Source: Alloascoidea africana (Eukaryota > Ascomycota > Alloascoideomycetes > Alloascoideales > Alloascoideaceae). Taken from it: a DNA stretch of 64,000 bases. Numbering within the stretch: the stretch's first letter is position 1; each line of letters starts with the position of its first letter. The DNA is taken from contig JAKTTT010000010.1 of the NCBI GenBank assembly GCA_030581615.1, forward strand, positions 395,240 to 459,239, in the 5' to 3' direction. A model generated the notes under the pieces. The model had not been told where the DNA came from. It saw only the letters and a list, made by a program, of their open reading frames with translations, and did no database searches. Below, piece by piece: positions 41,889 to 52,058 of the stretch. The position numbers and the translations under genes were made by a program.

Positions 41889-43871
41889 ATGCCTTTAATA
41901 TTATATACCGCAATTTTGGCAGCTGGCCTAGCCAAAGCAGAAACGAGCTTATTTGTTTCCAACTCCTTGGATTCTGCGTCTTCCATTGATAGTGCACTCA
42001 TGTCATTATCGACTCCCCTACCATCTGGATCTGCGCTGGCCGCAAGCAATTCTGTTTCCCTCAACCCAAATGCATCAATTTACAGTAATGAAAACGGTTC
42101 TTTTGCTAGGGTAAATGGAACCTTATACGAAGTCTTGGATGGGACTGATCTTGTTCTAAACGCAGACACACAAGAGAAGTGTAGCTGTGATGAATCTTAT
42201 TCTTCCAGTTATAGCTATACTCCATCTTATGATTACTCCAACAGCTATGACTGGGGAAGCGGTTGTTCTTCCGATTGTTACAGTGATACATATGATTGGG
42301 GTAGCGATAGCAGCTATTCCTGGCCGGATTATAGCAGTTCATACTCTTGGCCATCTTCTGATACTTCTTCTGATACTTCTTGTGATTGGTGTGACACCAG
42401 TAGCACAGATTACTCTTATTCTTGGCCAGACACTTCTTCTTCTGATAGTTATGACTGGGGTTCATGGCCGAGCGAGAGCTCCTACTCATGGCCTAGCTAT
42501 TCTTGGCCCAGCTACTCCTGGCCCAGCTACTCATGGCCTTCATACGATTGTGGTGATAAGGGTGAAGATTGTGGAACTGATACTCCTTCAGTAGAAACTG
42601 TCCCCAATGACAATACTGTTCCTGCTGTTGCTACCACTCCTTCGAATAACTCGCCAAACCAGAACACTGTTCCAGCTGTTCCCACCACTCCCTCTGTTGA
42701 GAAGACCACTGGTGTTACTGGAGGCTCTCCTGGAACTACTCCCGGAGCAAACACGAGCCCAGCTGGAAAGACTACTCCCGAAGGAAACGTTCCAGTTGCT
42801 GCCACTACCTCTAAGACCACACCAGCCGGCGAAAAGCCCAAGACGACTACAGGCCAAACTGAAGGTGACAAGACCACTCCTTCCGAGGATAAGCCCAAAA
42901 CAACACCATCTGAACAGAAGCCCAAAACTACTGCTCCATCTGAGGGTGACAAGACCACACCTTCTGAGGACAAGCCTAAGACTAATACTTCCCCATCTGA
43001 GGGTGACAAGACCTCTCCATCCGACAATGATGAATCTCCAAGTAAAACTGGTAACACACCTGTTGCGGCAACCAACGATGTCACTACTGCTAAGACAACA
43101 GGTGGACAAGGTGGAGAAACACCTGCTCCTCAGACCACTCCCACTACGATTGCTGGTGAAGGCCGTACAGAGTGTGTTGGAGCTGATTGTGAAACCCAGG
43201 AAGGTCCCAAGACTACAGCTCCAAAGCGAACTTCAACATCTTCTGTCACCACCGTGGAAACTACTGAGATGACAAAGACGATCTTGAGCACAGTCTGCGA
43301 GACTTACACATTGACAACCGTCTCCGATAAGGATACAGTAACCGTTACCTACACCGAGACGGCTGTCAGCACTCTTGTTTGCCAGGATAACGATGACAGT
43401 CGCTGCAGTATTGCTCCTGTTGCGGCAACCAAAGAGCCAGAAGACGACTACACTGTTAAGATCGTCACCGTTACATCCACAGACTCTGTTACTGATGCCA
43501 CAGTTGTTGTCACCATCACTGACTGTGCCACGACCGTGACTCAGTGTGCAGTAACAGCCACTGCTTCTGCAGTCATCGAGAAGGCTCTACAAGCTGCCCT
43601 TAAGTTCAATGCTTTGAAGGTCATTGAAAAGAGAGATCAACAAGTCGCTTCTACTTCAAGCAAAGCTGCCGAAACAAGCCCAGCAGCCTCTTCAACTGCA
43701 GAGGTTGTTTCCAGTTCCAGCTTGGTTTCTTCTAGTGTTGGTTTGAATTCTACCGTTTCAGGCTCTGCAACCGTTGCTACTTACGCTGGTGGTGCTAACT
43801 CATTTTCAGTTAGCGGTACATCGATAGGCGGTGGATTCATGATGCTATTGCTATTTGCAATTGGCTTTTAA
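41889..43871 (+). CDS. GPI-type cell-wall/surface protein with Tyr/Trp/Ser repeat domain
   Basis: 660 residues. Signal peptide at the first ATG (MPLILYTAILAAGLAKA). Residues about 97-228 form a low-complexity domain of Ser, Tyr, Trp, Pro, Asp and Cys with repeated SWPSY and YDWGS units (four tandem SWPSY copies at 42480-42545). Residues about 235-435 are Thr/Pro/Ser-rich with EGDKTTPSEDKPKT-type repeats, a probable O-mannosylated stalk. A Thr/Val-rich region with spaced Cys (TVTYTETAVSTLVC, VTITDCATTVTQC) follows, then a Ser-rich stretch and a C-terminal hydrophobic tail (GGGFMMLLLFAIGF) preceded by small residues, the signal for GPI attachment. A Lys-Arg at about residue 583 (EKRDQQ) could be a Kex2 site. 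No named family recognised; an adhesin or structural wall protein is likely. Confidence 0.75.
   Translation: MPLILYTAILAAGLAKAETSLFVSNSLDSASSIDSALMSLSTPLPSGSALAASNSVSLNPNASIYSNENGSFARVNGTLYEVLDGTDLVLNADTQEKCSCDESYSSSYSYTPSYDYSNSYDWGSGCSSDCYSDTYDWGSDSSYSWPDYSSSYSWPSSDTSSDTSCDWCDTSSTDYSYSWPDTSSSDSYDWGSWPSESSYSWPSYSWPSYSWPSYSWPSYDCGDKGEDCGTDTPSVETVPNDNTVPAVATTPSNNSPNQNTVPAVPTTPSVEKTTGVTGGSPGTTPGANTSPAGKTTPEGNVPVAATTSKTTPAGEKPKTTTGQTEGDKTTPSEDKPKTTPSEQKPKTTAPSEGDKTTPSEDKPKTNTSPSEGDKTSPSDNDESPSKTGNTPVAATNDVTTAKTTGGQGGETPAPQTTPTTIAGEGRTECVGADCETQEGPKTTAPKRTSTSSVTTVETTEMTKTILSTVCETYTLTTVSDKDTVTVTYTETAVSTLVCQDNDDSRCSIAPVAATKEPEDDYTVKIVTVTSTDSVTDATVVVTITDCATTVTQCAVTATASAVIEKALQAALKFNALKVIEKRDQQVASTSSKAAETSPAASSTAEVVSSSSLVSSSVGLNSTVSGSATVATYAGGANSFSVSGTSIGGGFMMLLLFAIGF
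42480..42545 (+). repeat. Tandem 15-bp repeats encoding SWPSY
   Basis: Four consecutive copies of a 15-base unit (TCNTGGCCNAGCTAC-like) inside the wall-protein gene. The third-position differences among copies show they are not all of very recent origin. Confidence 0.75.
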
Positions 43872-44668
43872 TCGGCCTTTAATTACCAACCCAATGGTTA
43901 ATAATAGACATCTCATCAACTGGAAATATTCTCATCACGCTTCAGCTATCAAAACGCTGGGAATGAATTTGAAGAAACCAAGTTCAATGTTTACGAGATC
44001 TAAGAAATAGCATATCTCATACGTTTAGCATATCCTTAATATTTGTCAAATACTCTTAATATCTTTATTTTAATCCACTCGTTTATTTTCACATTGTTTT
44101 TGATCAATAATTTGAATATAGAAAATTAATGAAACATTTCGAATATTGAGTGAACCAGTGTTCCAGATCATGCCCCTAAGTCTAGTCATTTATTAGCCAG
44201 ATTTTACAACGCCGAATGAATCACTTAAAGAATTCAAATCAGACGAGTGAAGAAAGCAAAACTATTACTATTTTTGTTTTCTGAATATGAGAGTAAAAAA
44301 AAATGGGAGTCCTATATAACGGATTTTGGAGCTTACACATATAGAATACAACAAAATGACACCCATTCTGAGTAAAGCTGAGGTTAGTTGGCGTTTTTGA
44401 ATTTTTCTGGTTAAGTAGGAGTTTTACTGTCAAAACTTTTGAACTCCGTCCGACTTCATCTTCAACCTTGAACACCAACTTCACCACTTTCTTTGACAAT
44501 AAGGTTTTATCATTAGGAACACGAAATGTTTAGTTCGAATGAAAATTACCCGCACCCGACTTCTATAGTTCTGAAAACATCCACACACCCTTATTTGTCT
44601 CTTGGAACTTGCTTTTGACGAAAAAGTAGCGAGCTTCTAATACATTGAGCTTGGCTTTAGATATTGAA
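43872..44668. other. Spacer wall-protein gene to LEO1
   Basis: 797 bp, AT-rich, two tandem + strand genes. Nothing recognised beyond expected 3' end and promoter. Confidence 0.5.
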
Positions 44669-46194
44669 ATGAGCGGCCACCAAGCTGTTACAGACACACC
44701 AGGAAGTCCTTTGGCTCCCGGGACACCTGGAGGATATGATGACACTCCTGGAAACGTTGACACGCCTAGCACAGGCGGCCGGCAAAGCGATGCGAGTCCA
44801 AAATATAGTGGATACGATAGTAATAGGAAAGAACAAGACAATGAAGAAGATGAGGATGAAATTAATTTAGGAGGTAGACGTTCGAGGCTGAAAGAAAAAA
44901 TGAATGGCATTTCTGAAGACCTATTTGATGATGATGACGATGATCAGGAAGCGACGAGAGGTGAACAAAACCGGGACGCCAATGCAAATGGAGAAGAGGG
45001 TTTGGACGACGATGACGATGACATTTTTGGCGATAAAGCAAGCGACTCGGAAGATGTTAGAAAACTAAGGTAAGCTGGCTCTTTTGGAATTGCTTATTGG
45101 TAACGTTGTGCTAATGATATAGTCCTAAAAACGAGTATGATGAACAAGAGCAGGAAGACGTCGAGGAGAGGGAAATGGAAATTACAATACCTCGACATTC
45201 AACCTCTCATAAATCCTCATCGGTATACACGGTCCGTATACCAAACTTTCTTTCTGTCGAGCCCCGTCCCTTTGACGCGGATGCTTTTCTCCAGTCGGTT
45301 GAGAATCCCAATGACGACCGAAAGGCGCATATAAACAAGCTGATTGCAGAAAACACCATCAGATGGAGATACAGCAAGAGCACGGAAGGGAAAGTTTACA
45401 AACAGTCAAATGCTCATTTCATCAAATGGTCAGATGGTTCACTGTCTCTGAAACTGGGGAACGAGATCTTTGACGTTGTGAAAAAGCCCATTTCCGACAC
45501 ATTTTTGGCCGTTTCACACGACACCCAGGAAATTTTACAATCCTCGACTATGGTTTCCAAATCGATGACATTTGTACCAACGTCGACCTCTTCTGCAATG
45601 CACAAGAAGCTGACTGCCGCACTGTTGAAGCAACAATCTAAACAACTTGGTGTGAGGAACATTACAACGAACGATGACCCGGATAGGATCAAGAGAGAGG
45701 CAGAGAAAGCAGAGGAAATGAACCTGCGCGCGAGAAGAAAGCTGGAAAACAAACGGCGACAACAGGATGAGCGACTCAGCCGAAACGGTGGTGCTGGAGC
45801 GGGCGCCGGCTCCGGTGCTTCAGGGGCGTCTCGCTACCAGGACGAAGAAAAAGGGTATGGCTGGTCTGGTGGTTACTCTCGTGACAAGTACGATGAGGAA
45901 GATCCCTTCGTGGTGGGAGACGATGAAGACGAGATTGACGCCATGGAAGACGAAGATGACGAGGATGAGGAAGTAGAACGTGCCGAACGCTTAAGGAAAG
46001 TGAAACAGGCCGGGGCGGATAGGTATAAACGCCGCAAAGAGCATGCTAGACATAAAGACGATGATGACGAAGAAGAGGAGGAAGAGGAAGAGGAAGATCA
46101 GGACGATATCGATGCTGACTCTGAAGAAGACATGGGCCGGTCCACGAGGAAGAAGAGGCGGGTGATTTCTGATGATGAGGACGATGAATACTGA
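44669..46194 (+). CDS. LEO1: LEO1, Paf1 complex subunit (2 exons)
   Basis: Subunit of the Paf1 transcription elongation complex that binds Paf1 and nascent RNA and supports histone modification. Exons 44669-45069 and 45123-46194 give 490 residues. The 53-nt intron (donor GTAAGC, branch GCTAAT, acceptor ATAG) joins DVRKL|SPKNEYDEQ. Residues 1-135 are Gly/Pro/Asp-rich and acidic. The Leo1 domain spans about 150-310 (ITIPRHSTSHKSSSVYTVRI, PNFLSVEPRPFDADAF, ENTIRWRYSKSTEGKVYKQS, NAHFIKWSDGSLSLKLGNE). A basic coiled coil and long Asp/Glu runs make the C-terminus, ending in a KKRR nuclear-type signal and an acidic tip. The first in-frame ATG is 44669. Confidence 0.93.
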
Positions 46195-46367
46195 TTATAG
46201 TCCGCTTCCAATTAACAGTTTGATAGTACGTTTATACTATTTGTACCAGTAAATTATCATTTTAACACGCTAATGTTCAAATCACCCGTGCACCCTTTTC
46301 TGACGAGATCAGGAAACAAAAAAGGAGAAGGAGAATCTCATCTCAATTGGAACCCGCAAACATAATC

Positions 46368-46898
46368 ATGGCACGAACTAAAGAATATCTCGTCATCATC
46401 CCTGATGTTCCAAACAGTTATGAAGTATGAACTTGCTATGAATTGACAATATTTGCAAATTATGCTCACACTGGAAAACCAGGAGAATAAAAGAGCACCC
46501 TACCGTAATGAACATCTCACAGGGTTTCCCAAACTGGTTGAAGCCGGAACATACTCTCTAGTTGGTATGTCCAAACTCCTATTCTGTGTTTTGTTCTCAA
46601 TGCTTACTATTCTCAATTAGGCCCTACATTGAACGAAACACATCCTGATGCGTTGGAATCTGGCAAGATTGTTCCGTCTGGATCTGTCTTTAGCGTTGTT
46701 GCAGAGTCTGCAGAGGCGGCTCTGGAAATCGTGAAAGGAGATGTTCTTGCAAAGAATGGAGTTTACGATGTAGAAAAAGCTCAAGTTATTCCTGTACGTA
46801 CCAATTGCAATCTACCCATCGGATGTTTGCCAAGAGACTTTACTAACTCAATGGACTCCTAGTATATTCCTTTTGCAAGGACACCCCTTAAAGAGTAG
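46368..46898 (+). CDS. YCII-domain small protein (4 exons)
   Basis: Small ferredoxin-like fold protein of the YCII family, widespread in fungi and bacteria; the biochemical role is not settled. Exons: 46368-46424, 46483-46564, 46621-46793, 46863-46898, giving 115 residues. Introns of 58, 56 and 69 nt with donors GTATGA, GTATGT and GTACGT; the third has a perfect TACTAAC branch. The joined product reads MARTKEYLVIIPDVPNSYE, then RNEHLTGFPKLVEAG, SLVGPTLNE, and KNGVYDVEKAQVIP|YIPFAR. The pattern of a first strand, 'H' in helix 1, central GP and C-terminal G-V-Y/W-(D)-x-E-x-x-x-I-P is typical. The last coding exon is 36 nt (11 residues plus stop). Convergent with the next gene. Confidence 0.78.
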
Positions 46899-47069
46899 AA
46901 AAAAAGTATTAACGCAGAATTAAATAAATCAAATTGATAGGCTAATTGCCAATGCTAAGTTCATGTCTAGTCTTTTTCATAATTTTCTTTTTCTTCTTCC
47001 TTTTCTGTTGGAGGCTATCGTGATTTGTGTGTACTCAAAGCCGTAATTCCAAAACATCTTTTGGATGAT

Positions 47070-49919
47070 TCACAGCTTTGACCGAATGGCATTAAGCCTA
47101 TACTTGATATCTTTCAATGGCTTCGTATCGGGCTTCCATTTTTCATATTCTTCAAAAATCTTTCTCACTTCCCTTTCCCCTTCACCTCCTTTCAAATGCG
47201 CAGCTGCTTCGAACAACAATCCTCTCATACACCAAGGTAAAGTGTAAGGATTGGTACCAAGTCTTGATATCCTAAATCCAAAATCCACTTCAAGAGGAAC
47301 AGAAGTGGCCATTGCATCGTTGGTCTCTAGAGCAAAGCGAATCCCCAACGTGTAAACTGCCTTTTCATTGTAAATTTTGGAGTGACCACCTCCTGTCAAG
47401 TTCCCAGAAAGAGAGTTGCTAATCTCCTTGATGATATCATGCTCGCTCCTGCCAATATTTCTCAGTCTTAAAGCCAATCCAACAAACGTCGTCACAAAAT
47501 CTGGCGTTCCAGACTCGCCATCAACGTAAACTGCTCTAAATACATTCGGGTGAGTAATGTGCATGCATGTTGCGGAATACAGGGGCACCAGCTGATCATT
47601 AATAGAACCCACAAAAGTCACCTTAACATTGTGCTTGATCACAATTCGAAGAGCCTCGATGTATTTCCGACTTTGTAAGCTGTCCGGATTCTGAAATTCA
47701 AACAACTCCATCATGGATTCGTTTTCAAACGATGAGTAGGCACGAACCAGTAATTTCTTATCCATTCCGTAAAAAGGTCCCATTGAAATACCAGCCATTG
47801 CCAATATACCAATCCGTTTGTTGTTTGTCGTGAAAACCCCAGATTCAATAAGATATGCTGCTAAATGGACTGAAACTGGAGTACCCTGTGAATGCGCCGC
47901 AAACAATACAAAATCCGCATTTGAAATCTCTTCCCTCTTACTATCCAAAATTCTCGAGAAACGAGACACGCGGTCCAAGACTTTCCCCTCCTGTTCCAAT
48001 GGCAATTTTGTAATTTCGACCTCAAAACCTTTTGAATGAGCCCATTCTTGTAAAGCCTTTTCAGCCTCGTTTACGAATCGAATAGATGTGCCTGTTGGCT
48101 CTCCAATCAGTGGCCTCAGACGCCTGTTGGGGAAAAACCCATGGACACCGATTATGATTGCCTTTTTAATCGGATGGGCTCCTGTGTGAAGTAGATGTTT
48201 CCCCGTGTAGCTACCCAAGCCAAACTTTGCAGAAAACTGCTGAAGGGATAGCAGAATGTTGCGCGTTCTCGTTGATTCCATCAGGCATTTCTCCAACGAG
48301 GGGACAACCGCGTTTTCTCGAGGTTTCCAAACTTCGGTTGGTGGTGGCAATTTGATACTGCCATTGTCATTGCTTATCGCTGTCGTGACAGCCTTACTGT
48401 CGCTGCTGCCATTACTCATTTGAACACTTGGTTGTGATTGCAGCATTTGCCGTTCTTCGGTCTTGATAGAAACCGTCGAGTCTCGTCTAATGCTCTTGTC
48501 ATTATCGACATGGTTAGGACTCGCTTTTACTTTTGCCACATCTTGGTCTTTTGAAGACCACCTGAACCATTTGGTCTGATGATAGTTTTCTTTATCCTTA
48601 TCACCATCTGTGCCACCCACACTGGAATGAACAGGAGCATCTATTTCGGTAGAAATATCCTGTTGATTCTTCGAAGCAGTTGGATCAACGGGTTGATTCG
48701 TAGACGTCAAGGGATCGACAGTCGTGGGTTTGCTCAAACTTTCATTACTTGGAGAGGACACTGAGCTTGCTCTCTTTTTTTGCGCTTGGTGGTCAGTCTG
48801 ATCAGTCGCTGATACGGATTTTTCCTCTTGCTCAACTGTGGCCACAATGTTTGCCTCCTTTAAAGCGGTGGGCGATGGGGATACTCTCGGTTGATAGATC
48901 CATGTCAGCCATCCTGATCCTGAATTCCTATTACAGTTATCTGAGCAGTTGTTGAGGGTCAGGTCTGTTACCTCAGAGTCATTGCCATCATCCCTCGGCA
49001 TAGTGGTATCAGTCTCAGTCTCTGCTATCTCTATGTGCTCGGAGCTTTGCGTTTTCTCGTGGTCCAGGTTCTTTTGGAATGTTGAAGGGGCTGGCGATTC
49101 TGGCGACTTGGGAGGAGTGTTAGTGGTAGTGGTATGCGTGGGAGTGTTCACAGTTTCGTCTGCCTGAGTATCGCAGGCCTCGGCACTAGCGTTCCTCTGT
49201 CTAAAGTATCGGGACCAACTACTCGCCCGTCCGGACTCGGAAACATCCAGTGTCTCCTTTTGCCCAACGGCTGTGGCACTGGTCGTGGCAGTCGTTGGCC
49301 GCGTCCTGACCTGTATCTGGATGGGCTTGGTAGACGATGCCTGGATCAGGGATGATCCAGGTGTTGGGTTCAATGTTGGGTCCATCTCCATTGAGTTGAG
49401 CGAGCTGGAGCTGAGTGAGCCATCGCTGGAGCTTCCTTCTGCTCTGGTCTTTGTAGAATTGCTCAGTCGTCTGATTTTGCTATTACGCTCCCTGACCCGA
49501 GAAGCTTTGCGTGTAGTAGTTGTAGGGGTGGCATTGGCACCTTTGATCTCCAGGCCGAATCGCTTGATGTGCTCCAAAGATGAGGGCAACACCGGACTTA
49601 AAAACTCCACGCTCGAGCTTGTTTCTGAAACAGACAGAGTGGACACCGACTTTCTCTTGAAAAGACGACCTGCCTGGCTTTTGGGCAGCAGCGGTTGTGC
49701 TGGCAGCTGTTGCGATTGCACTACTGGTGCTGCTGGTGCAGGTACAGGTGCTTGTGATGGTGGTGGTGGTGGCAATGGGGTTGACTCATCCACCATCGGT
49801 ACTTTGCTCACAGTCTCGCTGATCTTGACCTCCTGCTTTGCCAAGCGCTTCGGGCTGACGGGGTTCACTGGCCCCAGCGTCCGGCCCTGGGGGATGTGGT
49901 GGGCGTGACTCTTGGCCAT
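47070..49919 (-). CDS. Large alpha/beta-hydrolase-like protein, YML020W type
   Basis: 949 residues, no intron, ATG at 49919. Residues 1-540 are disordered (Pro run, Ser/Thr/Gln-rich), containing three WxxxF/W-like short motifs (SSWSRYFRQRN, SGWLTWIYQPR, KWFRWSSK) spaced along the disordered region, which may be docking motifs. The conserved C-terminal part (about 560-949) looks like a serine hydrolase: KKAIIIGVHGFFPNRRLR, then FAAHSQGTPVSVHLAAYLIE with the AHSQG nucleophile elbow, and SINDQLVPLYSA as the likely acid region. From memory this agrees with the uncharacterised S. cerevisiae YML020W, which lies next to UNG1-APT1-NSE5, here also neighbouring. Substrate unknown. Confidence 0.7.
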   Translation of the reverse strand: MAKSHAHHIPQGRTLGPVNPVSPKRLAKQEVKISETVSKVPMVDESTPLPPPPPSQAPVPAPAAPVVQSQQLPAQPLLPKSQAGRLFKRKSVSTLSVSETSSSVEFLSPVLPSSLEHIKRFGLEIKGANATPTTTTRKASRVRERNSKIRRLSNSTKTRAEGSSSDGSLSSSSLNSMEMDPTLNPTPGSSLIQASSTKPIQIQVRTRPTTATTSATAVGQKETLDVSESGRASSWSRYFRQRNASAEACDTQADETVNTPTHTTTTNTPPKSPESPAPSTFQKNLDHEKTQSSEHIEIAETETDTTMPRDDGNDSEVTDLTLNNCSDNCNRNSGSGWLTWIYQPRVSPSPTALKEANIVATVEQEEKSVSATDQTDHQAQKKRASSVSSPSNESLSKPTTVDPLTSTNQPVDPTASKNQQDISTEIDAPVHSSVGGTDGDKDKENYHQTKWFRWSSKDQDVAKVKASPNHVDNDKSIRRDSTVSIKTEERQMLQSQPSVQMSNGSSDSKAVTTAISNDNGSIKLPPPTEVWKPRENAVVPSLEKCLMESTRTRNILLSLQQFSAKFGLGSYTGKHLLHTGAHPIKKAIIIGVHGFFPNRRLRPLIGEPTGTSIRFVNEAEKALQEWAHSKGFEVEITKLPLEQEGKVLDRVSRFSRILDSKREEISNADFVLFAAHSQGTPVSVHLAAYLIESGVFTTNNKRIGILAMAGISMGPFYGMDKKLLVRAYSSFENESMMELFEFQNPDSLQSRKYIEALRIVIKHNVKVTFVGSINDQLVPLYSATCMHITHPNVFRAVYVDGESGTPDFVTTFVGLALRLRNIGRSEHDIIKEISNSLSGNLTGGGHSKIYNEKAVYTLGIRFALETNDAMATSVPLEVDFGFRISRLGTNPYTLPWCMRGLLFEAAAHLKGGEGEREVRKIFEEYEKWKPDTKPLKDIKYRLNAIRSKL

Positions 49920-50228
49920 TTAGGAGTTGGTACAAGGCCGGCAGGTTGATGCGAGCGATCAAAAGGAAAACTGGTTAGCTCCGCTTGCAACGTGATGACA
50001 AAGACGACAACGGAACAGAAACAACAGCAGTGAGCAGAGCAGCAGCAAAAGCACGACTCTCGAGAAGCAGCGTAGGGGTGGAGCAGGAGCAGAAGAGTAG
50101 GTTTAGGAGCAAGCAGTATCTACAGCAGAAGGAGGTGAGGAGGAAACGTGCTACTTGGACTATGTGGCTAGCTACTCCAGCTCCAGCTCCAGCTTTGGCT
50201 CCAGCTCCGGACACAAAGACCACCGGCT
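49920..50228. other. Spacer YML020W-like / NSE5
   Basis: 309 bp between two minus-strand genes; contains CAGCTC-type repeats (about 50172-50200). Nothing else recognised. Confidence 0.5.
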
Positions 50229-51839
50229 TCACAGAATCAGGGCCGCGTGCTCGTGGCTGCGCTTCATCGCGAACAGCAGCATCTTCATCCGCCGCAGCTG
50301 GCCGTCCGCCCCGGCCCGCTCGCGCCGGACCAGCTTCTCTCGCCGGCGGTGGCCCTCCTCGATGGCCTCTTTCAGCGCACCGAGCGCTTTCACAGGGCCG
50401 TTCTCGTTCTCGCTATCGGCATTATCCGTCGATTGAGAAGACGGCTCGGCCGCAAACTGCTGGCAGGAGAAGAGCCAGAAGTTTAGCAGCGTGGAGAGAT
50501 AGAGCGATATCCGCACGCAGTTCTCTCCAACCGATCCCCTGTCCTCTGTGTTTGGCGTAATAAGCAGCAGAGACGAGATGTTGGCTATTTCCGTGTCAAA
50601 CAGCCATTCTGTGTTTAAAAATGACTCTGTTTGGATCCGTAATCGCGTCAAACATCGTAGCGCAATCGTGCCGTAGAGCTCAACATCCGCCTTCGCCAGG
50701 CCTTCTGTCGGGATGCTGAAGAAGCAAAGAGCCTCATCAAACGGCATTCTGACAATGTAGCTCTCCAGCTCTTCCGAGAACCGGAACTTGGAGTATTGCC
50801 GTAGATGCGCTCTGTCAATTACTGCCCAGATCAGCTCAAGCCAGCGTCTCCGTAGAGGAATAGTTTTCTTGGAGTACATGATAGACTCGTCATCTTTATC
50901 GACTGTTCCGCCAGCGTCTACCACTTCGTTATCATAAATAGGATCAAACAGCTTTAGCCTACTCCTCCTGTCCGTGGCAAATATCATGTCAAGACATTCT
51001 TTTGCCCATTGCGATGACCTCGAGGTAGAAAGCACGAGTTTTTCCAGCAAGTCACACACATGACTGCCCTGTAACACCAGATATCCGATTTCTTTGGTTT
51101 TTGAAAGTTCAGACTCACGAAGCCTCTCACGCCAATCGTACTCGAGATATCGGAGGTAGAGGTCCATGAATCGAGACCAAACTTGCCATCTTTCCTGATA
51201 CTCGACACTATCCGAAGCGCCTACTCTGAACGTCCATGCGATAATTCGCCATGGGGTTTCCACTTTCTCTTTAAGATATTCCTTCCGTGGTATTAATCTC
51301 TCTGTTGAATCTGTATCAACATTGATACCTTTGGAACCCATATCTATGGACCCGTTAATCACATGGGAATGACCATCTTCATTAATAGACGGTTTGGAAA
51401 ATTCAAACATCCACTGAATAACCAAATACAACTTTCGCCTTGTTTCCTCCGAAATCGCTGTATCCGAATCCACACCTTCCTTCACATCTTTTCCAGAGTG
51501 ATGTCGTGGCTTCCTTTGCATATGGAGGTCCAAAAGTGACGAAATAATCCGAAACGCTTTACCACTGATAGCCATGTTTCTTGATGGCCGTGCTTTCGGA
51601 TCCAGACCATAACGCAAAGCAGTTTTATTTTTCGACCCAGGAATCACACAGAGGGTCAGAATAAGATCGAGAGCCACCAGTGATGGCAACCTTAAAACGG
51701 GCAGTTCAGCAAATATTGTCGAGTCCACAGAGAGTAGAAACTGTTCATATTCCTCTTGTAAAATGACTGCATCCAAATAACTGCCACAGGAATGCTGACT
51801 ATGCTCGAAAATGCCTTCTTCAATTTCATTCACCCGCAT
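50229..51839 (-). CDS. NSE5: Probable NSE5, Smc5-Smc6 complex loader subunit
   Basis: 536 residues, no intron, ATG at 51839. All-helical protein without catalytic motifs. Two lines point to Nse5 (556 residues in S. cerevisiae, subunit of the Smc5/6 DNA repair complex with Nse6). First, position: this gene (-), APT1 (+) and UNG1 (-) repeat the order and strands of YML023C (NSE5), YML022W (APT1), YML021C (UNG1). Second, faint local resemblance by eye: IIAWTF...VWSRFMDLYL followed at the right distance by LFDPIYDNEVVDAGG and PLRRRWLELIW, compared with IL-WTL...IWMPLLEILID, PVYNGENTIVD and LALRRKLI as I remember Nse5. Nse5 evolves fast, so direct searches may miss it. The C-terminal 70 residues are charged and may be disordered. 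Confidence 0.62.
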   Translation of the reverse strand: MRVNEIEEGIFEHSQHSCGSYLDAVILQEEYEQFLLSVDSTIFAELPVLRLPSLVALDLILTLCVIPGSKNKTALRYGLDPKARPSRNMAISGKAFRIISSLLDLHMQRKPRHHSGKDVKEGVDSDTAISEETRRKLYLVIQWMFEFSKPSINEDGHSHVINGSIDMGSKGINVDTDSTERLIPRKEYLKEKVETPWRIIAWTFRVGASDSVEYQERWQVWSRFMDLYLRYLEYDWRERLRESELSKTKEIGYLVLQGSHVCDLLEKLVLSTSRSSQWAKECLDMIFATDRRSRLKLFDPIYDNEVVDAGGTVDKDDESIMYSKKTIPLRRRWLELIWAVIDRAHLRQYSKFRFSEELESYIVRMPFDEALCFFSIPTEGLAKADVELYGTIALRCLTRLRIQTESFLNTEWLFDTEIANISSLLLITPNTEDRGSVGENCVRISLYLSTLLNFWLFSCQQFAAEPSSQSTDNADSENENGPVKALGALKEAIEEGHRRREKLVRRERAGADGQLRRMKMLLFAMKRSHEHAALIL

Positions 51840-52058
51840 TTGGACCCCAGATCCTTACTTATTCTACTATAAATGGTATGTCCCATACTCTGTTCTGCTC
51901 AAAAGTTCATCCTTTTGGCACGTTTTGCATCCTCCCTATCAAATATGGGCGGGTAACCTCCCGCTTATCCTTCCTTCTGGTGAGAAACGTTGAATCATCA
52001 TTATCTTCCTCCAATCTCAATAGACTTAGTTGTTCTCCAACCCCTGAAAACCGAAACA

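Noticed and set aside
42527-43109. Antisense proteins of 173-185 residues opposite the wall-protein gene
   Set aside because: Val/Gly/Ser-rich products are the expected complements of Thr/Pro/Ser repeats; no independent start context or motif.
49273-49908. 211-codon + strand open frame opposite the YML020W-like gene
   Set aside because: Complement-frame shadow of a low-complexity coding region, with no recognisable motif.
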